NCBI RefSeq assembly: GCF_000613345.1
Contig: NZ_BAIS01000010.1
Span: forward strand, 1 to 55,851
Origin: Prevotella disiens JCM 6334 = ATCC 29426
Lineage (GTDB): Bacteria > Bacteroidota > Bacteroidia > Bacteroidales > Bacteroidaceae
DNA: 55,851 nucleotides
Reading direction: 5' to 3'
Shown: one piece after another, positions 46,623 to 55,823 of the stretch
Layout of the letters: each line of letters opens with the position of its first letter
Numbering within the stretch: the first letter of the stretch is position 1
Program-made: the position numbers and the translations under genes
Notes under the pieces: model-generated
Told to the model about the DNA's origin: nothing
The model's input: only the letters and a program-made list of their open reading frames with translations
Database searches by the model: none

Positions 46623-47369
46623 ATGAAAGTAATAGGAATTATCCCAGCACGATACGCCTCATCGCGTTTCCCTGGCAAACCGCTCGCTAAATTGGGCGGA
46701 AAATATGTGATAGAGCATGTTGTTGAGCAGGTTTCGGCAGTCCTCGACGATGTTTATGTGGCTACCGACGACCAACGAATTTACGATACTGTAACTCGTT
46801 TGGGTGCAAAAGCGGTGATGACACGCAGCGACCACCAAAGTGGAACCGACCGAATTGCAGAGGCATTGGAGAAGGTTGGGGGAGCGTTCGATGTTGTTGT
46901 GAACATTCAAGGCGACGAACCATTCATTCAAAAAAGTCAGATAGAAACGGTAGTCGAATGTTTCAACGATGAAAACACACAGATTGCGACCTTAGGAAAG
47001 CGGTTTGCAAGCATCGAAGCAGCTCGAAATCCGAACTCTCCTAAAATCATTCTCGACAATAATAATTATGCTTTGTACTTCACTCGCGCCCTTGTTCCGT
47101 ATGTGCGCAATGTGGTAGAAGACGAATGGTTGCGAGTTTATCCTTTCCTTAAACATATTGGGTTATATGCTTATAAGCCAAATGTTTTGCAAGAAATAAC
47201 AAAGTTGCCTCAATCTTCATTGGAAAAGGTGGAAGGATTGGAACAATTGCGCTGGTTGCAGAATGGTTACAAAATAAAAGTGGGATTGACCGATGTGGAA
47301 ACCGTTGGTATTGACACGCCAGAAGACTTGCAACGAGCTGAGGAATTTCTCAAAGAAATCAAAGGATAG
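46623..47369 (+). CDS. kdsB: 3-deoxy-manno-octulosonate cytidylyltransferase
   Basis: A 248-residue cytosolic enzyme that makes CMP-Kdo from CTP and Kdo for the lipopolysaccharide core. Motifs are IPARYASSRFPGKPLA near 6-21, the nucleotide-binding VATDDQRIYD near 47 and MTRSDHQSGTDRIAEAL near 66, and VVNIQGDEPFI near 90. The frame is complete with the family's usual length. Together with lpxK in this window it shows a lipid A-Kdo pathway. It converges on dnaX. Confidence 0.97.
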   Translation: MKVIGIIPARYASSRFPGKPLAKLGGKYVIEHVVEQVSAVLDDVYVATDDQRIYDTVTRLGAKAVMTRSDHQSGTDRIAEALEKVGGAFDVVVNIQGDEPFIQKSQIETVVECFNDENTQIATLGKRFASIEAARNPNSPKIILDNNNYALYFTRALVPYVRNVVEDEWLRVYPFLKHIGLYAYKPNVLQEITKLPQSSLEKVEGLEQLRWLQNGYKIKVGLTDVETVGIDTPEDLQRAEEFLKEIKG

Positions 47370-47409
47370 GGGCTTTCTCTGAGTAAATGGTTTTCTTTGA
47401 CAGAATAAA

Positions 47410-47448
47410 GGGACTAGTCTGACTTGTCGGACAAGTCAGACCAGTCCC
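47410..47448. repeat. Long palindrome between convergent kdsB and dnaX
   Basis: GGGACTAGTCTGACTTGTC pairs with GACAAGTCAGACCAGTCCC with one mismatch (18 of 19), around a single G. It is a likely two-way terminator or stabiliser for the convergent genes. It shares the GTCTGAC/GTCGGAC theme with 10243-10269. Confidence 0.85.
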
Positions 47449-47484
47449 GATTTATGGGCAGTTTTCAATAAAAAAATGAAACTT

Positions 47485-49274
47485 TTAGGCTAAATCTAAG
47501 TTTAATTTAGCCATCAATTTGCCAATGGCTTGGTTTTGTTCCTTCATCTTTTCCAACTCTTGGCGAGGCGTTAAGATAGGTTTTATTTCGCTTGCTTTCG
47601 CCAAACGGATATTTACTTCGATTTGACCATTGTGCAAACGTTGTGCCATAGTGGCACGGATACGCCGCTGAATATCAGTGAGTTCCTTGAGGAAGATGCG
47701 ATTTCCAACAATCACATCAATGGTGTCATCTTCCGCAATGATTGGTTTGATGTTTTTCATGCGCTGCGCCAAACCAGGATTGAGCTTGGCTATGCGCGTA
47801 CACATTCCTTTCCACTCTATGATTAACTCTTGTGGAGTGAAACTTTGGTTTTCTTCTTTGTTGGTTATTTCAAACTTTTCCTCAATTTTCTCCTTAGGTT
47901 TGTTGGCATTTCGTAGATTTTGAAACGACATACCAATGCCTCCTAAAGTCATTTTCGGCATCTTTGGCACTGCGTTTTGGGGCTGTTGGGTCGTATTTGT
48001 ACTCGTTGTTTCCACCATAACTTGAGCAGCAACAACTTGGCGCCCAACTTCTTGAGTACCTTTTTTATGACTCGGCGCAACTACCTGCGGGGTCGCTTTC
48101 TGCTGAGTCAGTCTAATAATGTTCTTGAACAGGGTTTTCAATCTTTTAGGCTACGCCCCGAGGCAGGCACATCATCGTCTTTTTGTGTGATTTGTGCCAC
48201 TTGTATGAGCGTAATCTCCACCAATAATCGTTTGTTAGAGCTTTGACGATACTCTACATCGCATCGGTTCATTATCTCTAACGCCTTGTATAAGAATGGG
48301 GTAGGGCATTTTTGTGCTTGCTCATGGTAGCGTTGGCGCATTTGTTCGCTCGTTTCCAACAGAGGAAGCGTTTGGGCGTCCTTCGCCATGAGTACGTTAC
48401 GCACATGCGAAGCCAATCCTAAAACCAAGTTACCACCGTCGAAACCCTTGTTAATACAATGGTTGAGCAGCACCATAATCTCTGGAACTTTGTTCTGCAA
48501 CGATAGGTCTACAATGTTGAAATAGTTCTCTTCATCAAGCACATTGAGGTCTTCAATTACTTTTTGGTAAGTAATGTTGCCTTGAGAGAAACTCGCTGCT
48601 TGGTCGAAAATAGAAAGCGCATCACGCATTCCTCCGTCTGCCTTCTCAGCAATCACGTTCAATGCTTGCTCTTCATACTTTATTCCTTCCTTTTCAGCCA
48701 CTTGTTTGAGGTGGTTAATGATGCCTTGTACCGACATTCTTTCGAAATCATAAATTTGACAACGAGACAGAATGGTAGGCAAAATCTTATGCTTTTCGGT
48801 GGTGGCAAGTATGAAAATGACGTGTGCAGGCGGTTCTTCCAATGTTTTAAGGAAAGCATTAAACGCCGCCGTAGAGAGCATGTGAACCTCGTCAATGATA
48901 AAAACTTTGTATTTTCCGAGCTGGGGTGGAATACGAGTTTGCTCCATTAACGACTTGATATTCTCTACTGAATTATTGCTTGCAGCGTCAAGTTCGAATA
49001 TATTGTAGCTTCGCCCTTCGTCAAACGATTTGCAACTTTCACATTCGTTGCACGCTTCGCCTTCGGCAGTAGGGTGTTCGCAATTGATAGTCTTAGCGAA
49101 AATGCGCGCGCAAGTAGTTTTTCCCACTCCACGAGGACCGCAGAAAAGATAAGCATGCGCCAACTTTCCGTTCTTGACAGCATTCATCAGCGTTGTCGTA
49201 AGTGCCTGCTGTCCAACCACAGAAGCAAACGACATGGGGCGATATTTGCGTGCCGAAACGATGTATTCGTCCAT
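47485..49274 (-). CDS. dnaX: DNA polymerase III subunit gamma/tau, frameshifted as sequenced
   Basis: The clamp-loader ATPase. Walker A GPRGVGKTTCARIF is near 46-59, zinc cysteines are in CNECESC, Walker B is IDEVHMLS, sensor 1 ILATTEKHK and sensor 2 GGMRDAL, all in the frame from 49274 down to 48138. The C-terminal tau-like half (RLKTLFKNIIRL ... LIIEWKGMCTRIA) continues in another frame to 47485. One extra A in the A4 run (T4 at 48144-48147 on the plus strand) joins them as SLKRLKTLF, giving about 596 residues. Because CTA-AAA-GAT-TGA also permits a -1 slip with the same product, programmed frameshifting is an alternative. The gene is essential, so simple loss is unlikely. Confidence 0.92.
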
Positions 49275-49444
49275 ATTTCTTTACCTTTTATATATAAGGA
49301 GTTTCAAAACTGGATTGAAACTCGAAATTTTATTCCTTGCAAAGGTAGTAAAAAGAATGTAGATGAGCGTTGTAGGAATGATGTTTTAATTGTTAATTAG
49401 CTTAAAAACTTATAGCGTAATCCCCTTTTTCGAAAACTTTTGCT

Positions 49445-49452
49445 TACTTTTG
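49445..49452 (+). promoter_or_regulatory. -7 element upstream of divIC
   Basis: TACTTTTG followed by C, about 50 bp before the first proposed start at 49502. No clear TTG at -33. Confidence 0.45.
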
Positions 49453-49501
49453 CATAACATTGATGGTAGGGTGTTAAAGTGCTAATAGTGGCATTTACAT
49501 T

Positions 49502-49876
49502 TTGAAAGAAACCATTGTGGAAGAAAGCGCAGTGAAAAAGATTTCTGGACATATCTATTATTTTTTTAGCCGATTTAAGTATCATATTGTTATTATACTT
49601 GGATTGCTCGTTGTGGGCGTGTTAGACGAAAATAGTTTTCGCCGCCGCATTGAGTGTTATTACCAAATTCAAGACTTGAATGCTGAGATTGAAAAGTATG
49701 AAAAGGAATATCAGCACGATACACAACGCCTTAGAGAATTGAAACAGAACCCTAATGCCATTGCAAAAATAGCTCGTGAACGCTATTTTATGAAAGCCGA
49801 TGATGAAGATATTTTCGTGTTAAGCGATGACGAACAACCTACGACAAATAATAATATTAATGAAACAACTGAATAA
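49502..49876 (+). CDS. divIC: Septum formation initiator DivIC/FtsB family protein
   Basis: 124 residues from a TTG start; a GTG at 49517 is the alternative, and no suitable ATG exists. One membrane segment (about 27-43, YHIVIILGLLVVGVLDE) is followed by a coiled coil (IQDLNAEIEKYEKEYQHDTQRL) and the family-typical NPNAIAKIARERYFMKADDEDIF. It acts in the divisome with FtsL/FtsQ partners in the periplasm. The stop overlaps the next gene's start (49860) by 17 bp, so the two are translationally linked. Confidence 0.88.
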   Translation: MKETIVEESAVKKISGHIYYFFSRFKYHIVIILGLLVVGVLDENSFRRRIECYYQIQDLNAEIEKYEKEYQHDTQRLRELKQNPNAIAKIARERYFMKADDEDIFVLSDDEQPTTNNNINETTE

Positions 49877-50282
49877 AATAGAAAGCACCTTGTTTATTAT
49901 AGGCGGTTTGCTCATGGTAATTGGTGCTGGTCTCTATGCTTTTTTTATCGTTCAACAATACGCTTGTTGGGCAATGCTCGTTGGAGCAATCCTCTTTGCA
50001 GGCATGCAAATTAGACAAAAATATCTTGGAACAAGCTTTACCATAAAGCGATTGCGCCGCTTTATGATGATTGCAAATATTGGTTTTGTGTTGGCAGGAA
50101 TATTTATGGTGGAAGATTCTTACCACTTTATTGCTCCGTTATTTACCAAAACAATCGGTGGATACACCTCATATATGAATATTTTTTACCATAATTGGGT
50201 AGTTATTCTATTGATTTCGGCTTTCATCGAAGTGTACACAACGCATCGAATTAGCCACGAATTGGCGAAAGAACAGCAATAA
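49860..50282 (+). CDS. Four-helix membrane protein, unknown function
   Basis: About 140 residues from the ATG at 49860, chosen over the in-frame start at 49827 because it shortens the overlap with divIC and opens directly into MKQLNKIESTLF. Four hydrophobic segments (about 9-30, 35-52, 70-90 and 110-128). I recognise the pattern as a small conserved Bacteroidales protein found after divIC, without a known role. Overlap with divIC implies co-expression and perhaps an envelope or division link. Confidence 0.75.
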   Translation: MKQLNKIESTLFIIGGLLMVIGAGLYAFFIVQQYACWAMLVGAILFAGMQIRQKYLGTSFTIKRLRRFMMIANIGFVLAGIFMVEDSYHFIAPLFTKTIGGYTSYMNIFYHNWVVILLISAFIEVYTTHRISHELAKEQQ

Positions 50283-50391
50283 TAGTTGAAAAAAAACTAA
50301 AAAGCACGTTATTGTTTTAAATACAATGAAAAACTTTCGCAGCATCAATATAACATTGTAAATTTGTCTGTCAGAACAAGAAAAAGACTCT

Positions 50392-51246
50392 ATGAATAAA
50401 TTTTTATACGCCTTTATCACTATCATGGCATTTACATCGTGTGCCAAATCTTACTATATTCAAGGTACATCTAACGTATCCAGCTTGGACGGACGCAAAC
50501 TTTATCTTAAAGGAGGTTCCGCAGATACGCTCTTTACGATAGACTCTTGCGATGTGGTACATGGTGAATTTACATTCAAAGGTAACTTGGATTCTGTGCA
50601 AATCGTTCAAGTTTACATGGACGATGTGAACTTACAATTCCCATTAGTATTGGAAGAAGGCGACATAATATTAAAGTTAGACAATACGCAACAGAGCGTT
50701 TCAGGGACTCCGTTAAACGATAAAATAAACGCATTTTGGAGAAAATTTACACAGTTGCGCAATCAATATGTGGAAATTGACCACGAAGAAGGAGTGGCAA
50801 TCATGAACGGACATGATGAAGAAGCCACCAATACGCGACTCATTAAGAAGGCTTTGAAGGTCTATGCCAATACGGATAAACTCTTCACAAACTTTGTTAC
50901 AGAAAACTTTGACAACCCTTTAGCACCATGGGGATTTCTCACTCGTGTTACTTACGATATGACTCCAAACGCTTATCCAATTTGGATGAACGATTATTTG
51001 TATATGAATGCAATGAGCCAACTATCGTCTTGGGTGGAATATATCATGGCAAAAGCACCTGAACACTTTAAGATTAATGGCGACGTAAAGAGTTTTTACG
51101 ACTATTATCAGCAGGCGCAAAGCGAAATGAATGGTACTGCTATGCCGCAAGAATCGATGCAAACGCCTATGGCAGGGACACCTCAAAGCAATGTTAGTGT
51201 GCCTACTCCTGCTCAAATGGCAGGCGATTCAACTAAAATGAAGTAG
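50392..51246 (+). CDS. DUF4369 domain-containing lipoprotein
   Basis: 284 residues. The N-terminus (MNKFLYAFITIMAFTSCAKSY) is a lipoprotein signal with Cys at 17. The DUF4369 domain follows (about 23-110: GRKLYLKGGSADTLFTIDSC ... GEFTFKG), a beta-rich domain that often precedes a thioredoxin domain in Bacteroidota. Here there is no thioredoxin fold, and the C-terminus is helical with a Pro/Met/Gln-rich tail (MPQESMQTPMAGTPQ). It is probably attached to the periplasmic or outer-membrane face. A -7 element TAAATTTG is at 50359-50366. pyrC follows after about 40 bp. Confidence 0.85.
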   Translation: MNKFLYAFITIMAFTSCAKSYYIQGTSNVSSLDGRKLYLKGGSADTLFTIDSCDVVHGEFTFKGNLDSVQIVQVYMDDVNLQFPLVLEEGDIILKLDNTQQSVSGTPLNDKINAFWRKFTQLRNQYVEIDHEEGVAIMNGHDEEATNTRLIKKALKVYANTDKLFTNFVTENFDNPLAPWGFLTRVTYDMTPNAYPIWMNDYLYMNAMSQLSSWVEYIMAKAPEHFKINGDVKSFYDYYQQAQSEMNGTAMPQESMQTPMAGTPQSNVSVPTPAQMAGDSTKMK

Positions 51247-51289
51247 AAATAAGGTAAAAAAGTTATTAATTTAGACTTCTACTATGACA

Positions 51290-52637
51290 ATGAAGAAACT
51301 CATTCAAGGCGGAACGATTGTCAATGAAGGACAAAAATACAGTGGCGACATCGTCATTGAAGATGGTCGGATAGCTGCAATTATAAAAGAAAGCAACACG
51401 CCCCATGCAATTTTGATGAAATCATCAATGCCACGGGGTGTTTTGTTTTGCCAGGTGTGATTGATACGCACGTTCATTTCCGCGAACCTGGAATGGAAGA
51501 GAAGGCAAATATCGAGTCGGAAACGCGGGCGGCAGCTTTCGGAGGGGTTACTTCGTTTTTCGAAATGCCCAATACCAATCCGCAAACCACCTCTTTAGCG
51601 GCTTTAAACGATAAATATGAACGTGCAAAACGTAGTTCGCATATCAATTATTCGTTCTTTTTTGGCGCAACAAATGCCAATGCCGAACTCATCAAACAGC
51701 TTGATAAACATCTTGTTCCAGGCGTAAAACTTTTCATGGGAGCCTCTACGGGCAATATGTTGGTAGACCGTAAAGCCGCATTAGATGCTATTTTTAGTTC
51801 GGCAGCCCACGAAGGATTTCCCGTAATGACCCATTGCGAGGATTCGAATATCATCAATGAGAATATGAAACGGGCAAAATCGTTGTATGGAGATGACCCC
51901 GATATTGTGCATCATCATGAAATTCGAAGCGAAGAAGCATGCTATCAATCTTCTAAATTGGCGGTTGAATTGGCTTTAAAGCACCATACTCAACTCCACA
52001 TTGCCCACCTTTCCACTGCTCGAGAACTTTCTTTATTGGAGCAAAACGCTGTCAAAGACTTTGTAACCATGGAGCTTGCATCGCTCATTTGTACTTTACG
52101 AATGATGATTACGCTACTAAAAAAGGGCTGATAAAATGCAATCCATCAATTAAAACCGCTGCCGACCGCACCGAATTGCGCCGTGCTTTGGCTGACGGAC
52201 GTATCGAAACCATCGGTACTGACCACGCTCCGCATCTGCTTTCTCAGAAGCAAGGAGGCTGCGCAAAGGCTACTTCGGGTATGCCAATGATACAATTCTC
52301 GTTGATAACCATGTTAGAACTTGTCCGTGAGGGCGTTATCAGCATGGAACACATGGTTGATTTAATGGCACACAACCCTGCAAAACGTTTCGAAATAGAC
52401 AATCGTGGCTTTATTCGTGAAGGTTTTAAAGCCGATATAGCTATCGTTCAGCCTACCGAAGCATGGGTTGTGAGCAACGAAATCGTGGAAAGTAAATGCA
52501 AATGGACACCTATGGCGGGCGAAACCTTCCATTGGCGTGTGCTGCATACGTTCTGTAATGGGCAACACCTGCTTAATAAGGGTGTGTTCAACACGGAAAT
52601 TCGTGGCGAACAAATAACGTTCCGTAAAAAAAAGTAG
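51290..52637 (+). CDS. pyrC: Dihydroorotase (class I), with two frameshifts as sequenced
   Basis: A zinc enzyme of pyrimidine synthesis that closes carbamoyl aspartate to dihydroorotate. The gene reads in three pieces. MKKLIQGGTIVNEG starts at 51290 and the frame is lost near 51411-51414 (T4 instead of T5). DTHVHFREPG with the HxH metal site and MTHCEDSN follow in a second frame. A second loss of one G near 52074 (GAG-GCT-TGC-ATC expected) moves EACIAHLYF and GTDHAPH to a third frame open to 52637. With both bases restored the product is about 449 residues, normal for the family. An ATG at 51284 is an alternative start. Confidence 0.92.
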
Positions 52638-52641
52638 ACTT

Positions 52642-53811
52642 ATGGTAGCACGCATCGTTATCCCTTTATTTCTGCTCATCGTCCTTACCGATGTTTATAT
52701 CGACTTTCAATATCTTCGAAAGCGTAAGAATCTAACATGGTGGCAACGTCTTTCGTGGTGGACTCCTACCATTCTGCTCGTACTTTTTACCTGCGTTTTG
52801 GCTTCAATAAAGAGTTTTGCGCCTCATAATTTAACGTGGCTCAACACTTATTTGTTCCTCCTTGGGACTATCGTCGGACCTAAATTCCTATTTACTTTGT
52901 TCTCCATTTTTGGCAAAGGCATACAGAAATTTATTGTCAAAACTCGCAAAAATTATGGCGAAATCGTTGGTTTCGTCATCGGTACACTCTTCTTTTGCGC
53001 CTACATTTATGGTTTTACGTTTGGTTTTCAGCAAATTAGAGTGCGCCATATTGAGGTGGTTTCCGACCGTTTGCCTCGTGCTTTTGACGGCTATCGCATC
53101 ATTCACGTTTCCGATATGCACATCGGTACATTTAAAGGGTGGCGAGAAAAAATATTGAAAGCCGAGATGGACAGCATAAAATCCTTGAAAGCCGACCAAA
53201 TTTTCTTTACTGGCGACTTGCAAAATATGCGCCCCGAAGAGGTGGAAGAATTAGCTCCACTCATCAAAGATGCCATGAAAGGCACAATAGCCATACTCGG
53301 CAATCACGATTACACTGAATATGTGCGACTTACACCTGCCGAAGAAAAGGCTCAACAGGAGCGTTTGGAGCGTGTTATTACACAAAATTTGGGTTGGAAA
53401 CTATTGAAAAATAGCAATGCACAACTATATTTCAACAACGATTCCATTGCTATTTGCGGTGGCGAAAACGATGGTCGTCCACCTTTTCCACGCAAAATAG
53501 ACATGGCAAAAACCATTCGTGGCATTAACAAAGCGCAGTTTATGATAATGCTCCAGCACGACCCATGGGCATGGCGACACGACATTCTGCCCCAAACAAC
53601 GGCTACGCTAACATTGAGCGGACACACCCACGGCGGACAAATGCAACTCTTCGGACTGCGCCCAACCATGATTCGCAATACCGAAGACTATGGTTTTTAC
53701 AAGGAAGGCACTCGCTATCTGAACGTTACGGCAGGCATGGGTGGCTTAGTTCCCTTCCGTTTCAATATGCCAAACGAAATAGTTGTCATCACTTTACGAG
53801 CAAAAAAATAA
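52642..53811 (+). CDS. Membrane-anchored metallophosphoesterase
   Basis: 389 residues. Several N-terminal hydrophobic segments (about 5-22, 36-54, 66-87 and 110-130) precede a calcineurin-like catalytic domain. Metal-site motifs in order are DMHIG near 157, FTGDLQN near 191, GNHDY near 222, and GHTHGG near 330, so a two-metal phosphoesterase is expected on one face of the membrane. It is similar to YkuE/YaeI-type enzymes, whose substrates are mostly lipids or unknown. It starts 4 bp after pyrC and is followed by an acyltransferase, which fits a lipid-related role. Confidence 0.92.
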   Translation: MVARIVIPLFLLIVLTDVYIDFQYLRKRKNLTWWQRLSWWTPTILLVLFTCVLASIKSFAPHNLTWLNTYLFLLGTIVGPKFLFTLFSIFGKGIQKFIVKTRKNYGEIVGFVIGTLFFCAYIYGFTFGFQQIRVRHIEVVSDRLPRAFDGYRIIHVSDMHIGTFKGWREKILKAEMDSIKSLKADQIFFTGDLQNMRPEEVEELAPLIKDAMKGTIAILGNHDYTEYVRLTPAEEKAQQERLERVITQNLGWKLLKNSNAQLYFNNDSIAICGGENDGRPPFPRKIDMAKTIRGINKAQFMIMLQHDPWAWRHDILPQTTATLTLSGHTHGGQMQLFGLRPTMIRNTEDYGFYKEGTRYLNVTAGMGGLVPFRFNMPNEIVVITLRAKK

Positions 53812-53815
53812 GAAT

Positions 53816-54616
53816 ATGAGCAACAAAAAGCAGACAAGCACTTTCTTAAAAGCAATCCTAACATTGCTTTATAGGCTCTATGTACTCTTTATTTTTCTTC
53901 CCCTTTTTGTCTTTTTCTCTGTCTTCATAGCCCTCGTTACCACCATTGGTTGCCTCGTTGGAAATATCCATTTTTGGGGTTATTATCCAGGAAAGTTATG
54001 GGGTCGCTTTGTGGTTCATGCCCTTTTGTTGCCTGTAAAGGTTGAGGGCAGAGAACATTTAAATCCGAAACAGAGCTACGTCTTTGTGGCTAATCATCAA
54101 GGAGCATTCGATATATTCCTCATTTACGGCTTTTTGGGTCGCAATTTCAAGTGGATGATGAAAAAAGGAATCCGCAAAATTCCATTTGTGGGCATGGCTT
54201 GCGAATACTCAAAGCAGATATTTGTAGACAAAAGTGGGGCAAGTAAAATTAAAAAGACCTACGACCAAGCTCGCCAAACCCTCCAAAATGGCATGTCGCT
54301 TGTGGTATTTCCCGAAGGCGCACGCACTTTTACGGGTCATTTAGGCATCTTCCGCCGTGGTGCATTCATGTTGGCTGACGAGTTGCAACTGCCTGTTTGT
54401 CCGCTTACTATCAATGGTTCGTTCGATGTAATGCCCCGTATGCACGATTGGCATTTCCCTATTTGGCACCCATTAACGCTCACCATTCACGAACCAATTA
54501 TGCCCAAAGGAAAGGGAGCGGAGTATGAACGTGAAACTTTAAAGGAGGCTTACGAAAAAGTAAATGCAGGACTTGAACCTGAGTATCAAGGGTTTGTGGA
54601 AAATCCTGACCAATAA
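53816..54616 (+). CDS. 1-acyl-sn-glycerol-3-phosphate acyltransferase (PlsC-like)
   Basis: About 266 residues from the ATG at 53816, four bases after the upstream stop. The in-frame ATG at 53783 would overlap the phosphoesterase. An N-terminal membrane segment (about 15-45) is followed by the HX4D motif NHQGAFD near 93-99 and FPEGART near 165, the two hallmark acyltransferase blocks. It is predicted to acylate lysophosphatidate at the inner membrane in phospholipid synthesis. It shares an operon with the metallophosphoesterase. Confidence 0.9.
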   Translation: MSNKKQTSTFLKAILTLLYRLYVLFIFLPLFVFFSVFIALVTTIGCLVGNIHFWGYYPGKLWGRFVVHALLLPVKVEGREHLNPKQSYVFVANHQGAFDIFLIYGFLGRNFKWMMKKGIRKIPFVGMACEYSKQIFVDKSGASKIKKTYDQARQTLQNGMSLVVFPEGARTFTGHLGIFRRGAFMLADELQLPVCPLTINGSFDVMPRMHDWHFPIWHPLTLTIHEPIMPKGKGAEYERETLKEAYEKVNAGLEPEYQGFVENPDQ

Positions 54617-54751
54617 ATCGTGGCAATAAATACGAGATAGCGACACGATTACACTGAAACGAAAATAAAAGCAAGCATAAATCAAAGTAAAAGTAGGTAA
54701 AGAACGAAAATAAAAGCAGTGGGGAATAACGATTTTTCTATTGTTTTTCCG

Positions 54752-54759
54752 TAACTTTG
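54752..54759 (+). promoter_or_regulatory. -7 element of trmB
   Basis: TAACTTTG followed by C, only 8 bp before the ATG at 54768, implying a very short leader. No TTG at the expected distance. Confidence 0.5.
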
Positions 54760-54767
54760 CAACCACT

Positions 54768-55559
54768 ATGAGTAAAGGAAAATTACAGAAATTTGCAGAA
54801 ATGGAGACATTTAAAAATGTTTTCCAATATCCATACGGTGTCATTAGCGAAGTTCCTTTCGACATGAAAGGGCATTGGTGTGAACAATATTTCAAGAATG
54901 ATAACCCAATTGTCTTGGAATTGGGCTGCGGAAAGGGTGAATATACGGTCGGGTTGGCACGTGTTTACCCGAATATCAACTTCATTGGTGTTGATATTAA
55001 GGGTGCCAGAATCTACACAGGAGCAAAGCAAGCCTTGGAAGAAAACCTTGAAAATGTAGCTTTTTTGCGCACCAGCATCGAAATTATTGACCGCTTTTTT
55101 GCGCAAGACGAGGTGCAAGAAATATGGCTCACGTTCTCTGACCCACAGATGAAGAATTTCCACAAGCGTCTTTCGTCTACTTTCTTCCTCAATCGCTACC
55201 GCAACTTCTTGATAGACAAGGGAATAATACACCTCAAAACCGACTCTAATTTCCTTTTTACTTATACCACCTACCTCGTAGAAAAGAACAAATTGCCTTT
55301 GCTTTTCCGCACGGAAGACCTTTATGGCAACGAAACGAACGGTGTAAAATCAGCCGATTTTGACGAGCGCACGAAGGAAATTCTTGGTATACATACCTAT
55401 TATGAAAACCAATGGATAGAGCGTGGGCTAAACATCAAGTACATGAAGTTTGAACTCCCACGTCTTGGCGACCTCTGCGAGCCAGAAATTGAAATAGAAC
55501 TCGACGATTATCGTTCCTTTAAACGTACCAAACGGAGCGGTAAAGCCACTGCAAAATAA
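54768..55559 (+). CDS. trmB: tRNA (guanine-N7-)-methyltransferase TrmB
   Basis: About 263 residues from ATG 54768; the longer frame starting at 54741 would begin upstream of the -7 element. An S-adenosylmethionine-binding motif [15 protein letters not shown] lies near 51-65, [12 protein letters not shown] near 74-86 and the RNA-contact motif [13 protein letters not shown] near 124-136. A TD motif near 160 (HLKTDSN) follows. It forms N7-methylguanosine at position 46 of tRNAs. The C-terminus is basic ([11 protein letters not shown]). Tandem ~22-bp repeats follow the stop. Confidence 0.94.
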   Translation: MSKGKLQKFAEMETFKNVFQYPYGVISEVPFDMKGHWCEQYFKNDNPIVLELGCGKGEYTVGLARVYPNINFIGVDIKGARIYTGAKQALEENLENVAFLRTSIEIIDRFFAQDEVQEIWLTFSDPQMKNFHKRLSSTFFLNRYRNFLIDKGIIHLKTDSNFLFTYTTYLVEKNKLPLLFRTEDLYGNETNGVKSADFDERTKEILGIHTYYENQWIERGLNIKYMKFELPRLGDLCEPEIEIELDDYRSFKRTKRSGKATAK

Positions 55560-55575
55560 ATATTGCCGATTGTTT

Positions 55576-55664
55576 AAATTTCAAAAGAGCCTGTTTTGCA
55601 CCTCAAAAGAGCCTGTTTTGCACTTCGAAATAGCCTGTTTTGGAATGAAAAACAATAGCTTTTT
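55576..55664. repeat. Tandem copies of the ~22-bp CCTATTTT repeat family
   Basis: Four regular units: CAAAAGAGCCTGTTTTGCAC, CAAAAGAGCCTGTTTTGCAC, CGAAATAGCCTGTTTTGGAA and AAAAACAATAGC. The period is 22-23 bp. This is the clearest array of the family in the window. Confidence 0.85.
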
Positions 55665-55792
55665 AAATTTGCATGCCGAATTGCATTTTTAGGAATAGTA
55701 AGAATGATAGAACGAAAACTGCCAATGCTCAATGTTCTATCCGTATGCTAAGGCGAGTTGAAAGGTTATTCCCAAAGAATTGCCTCAAACAA

Positions 55793-55823
55793 TTGGCAGA
55801 ATGGACAAAAAGCAATATCTTTG
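55793..55823 (+). promoter_or_regulatory. Promoter of a gene beyond the window
   Basis: TTG at 55793-55795, 20-bp spacer, TATCTTTG at 55816-55823, followed by C. The gene it serves would begin after base 55851. Confidence 0.7.
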
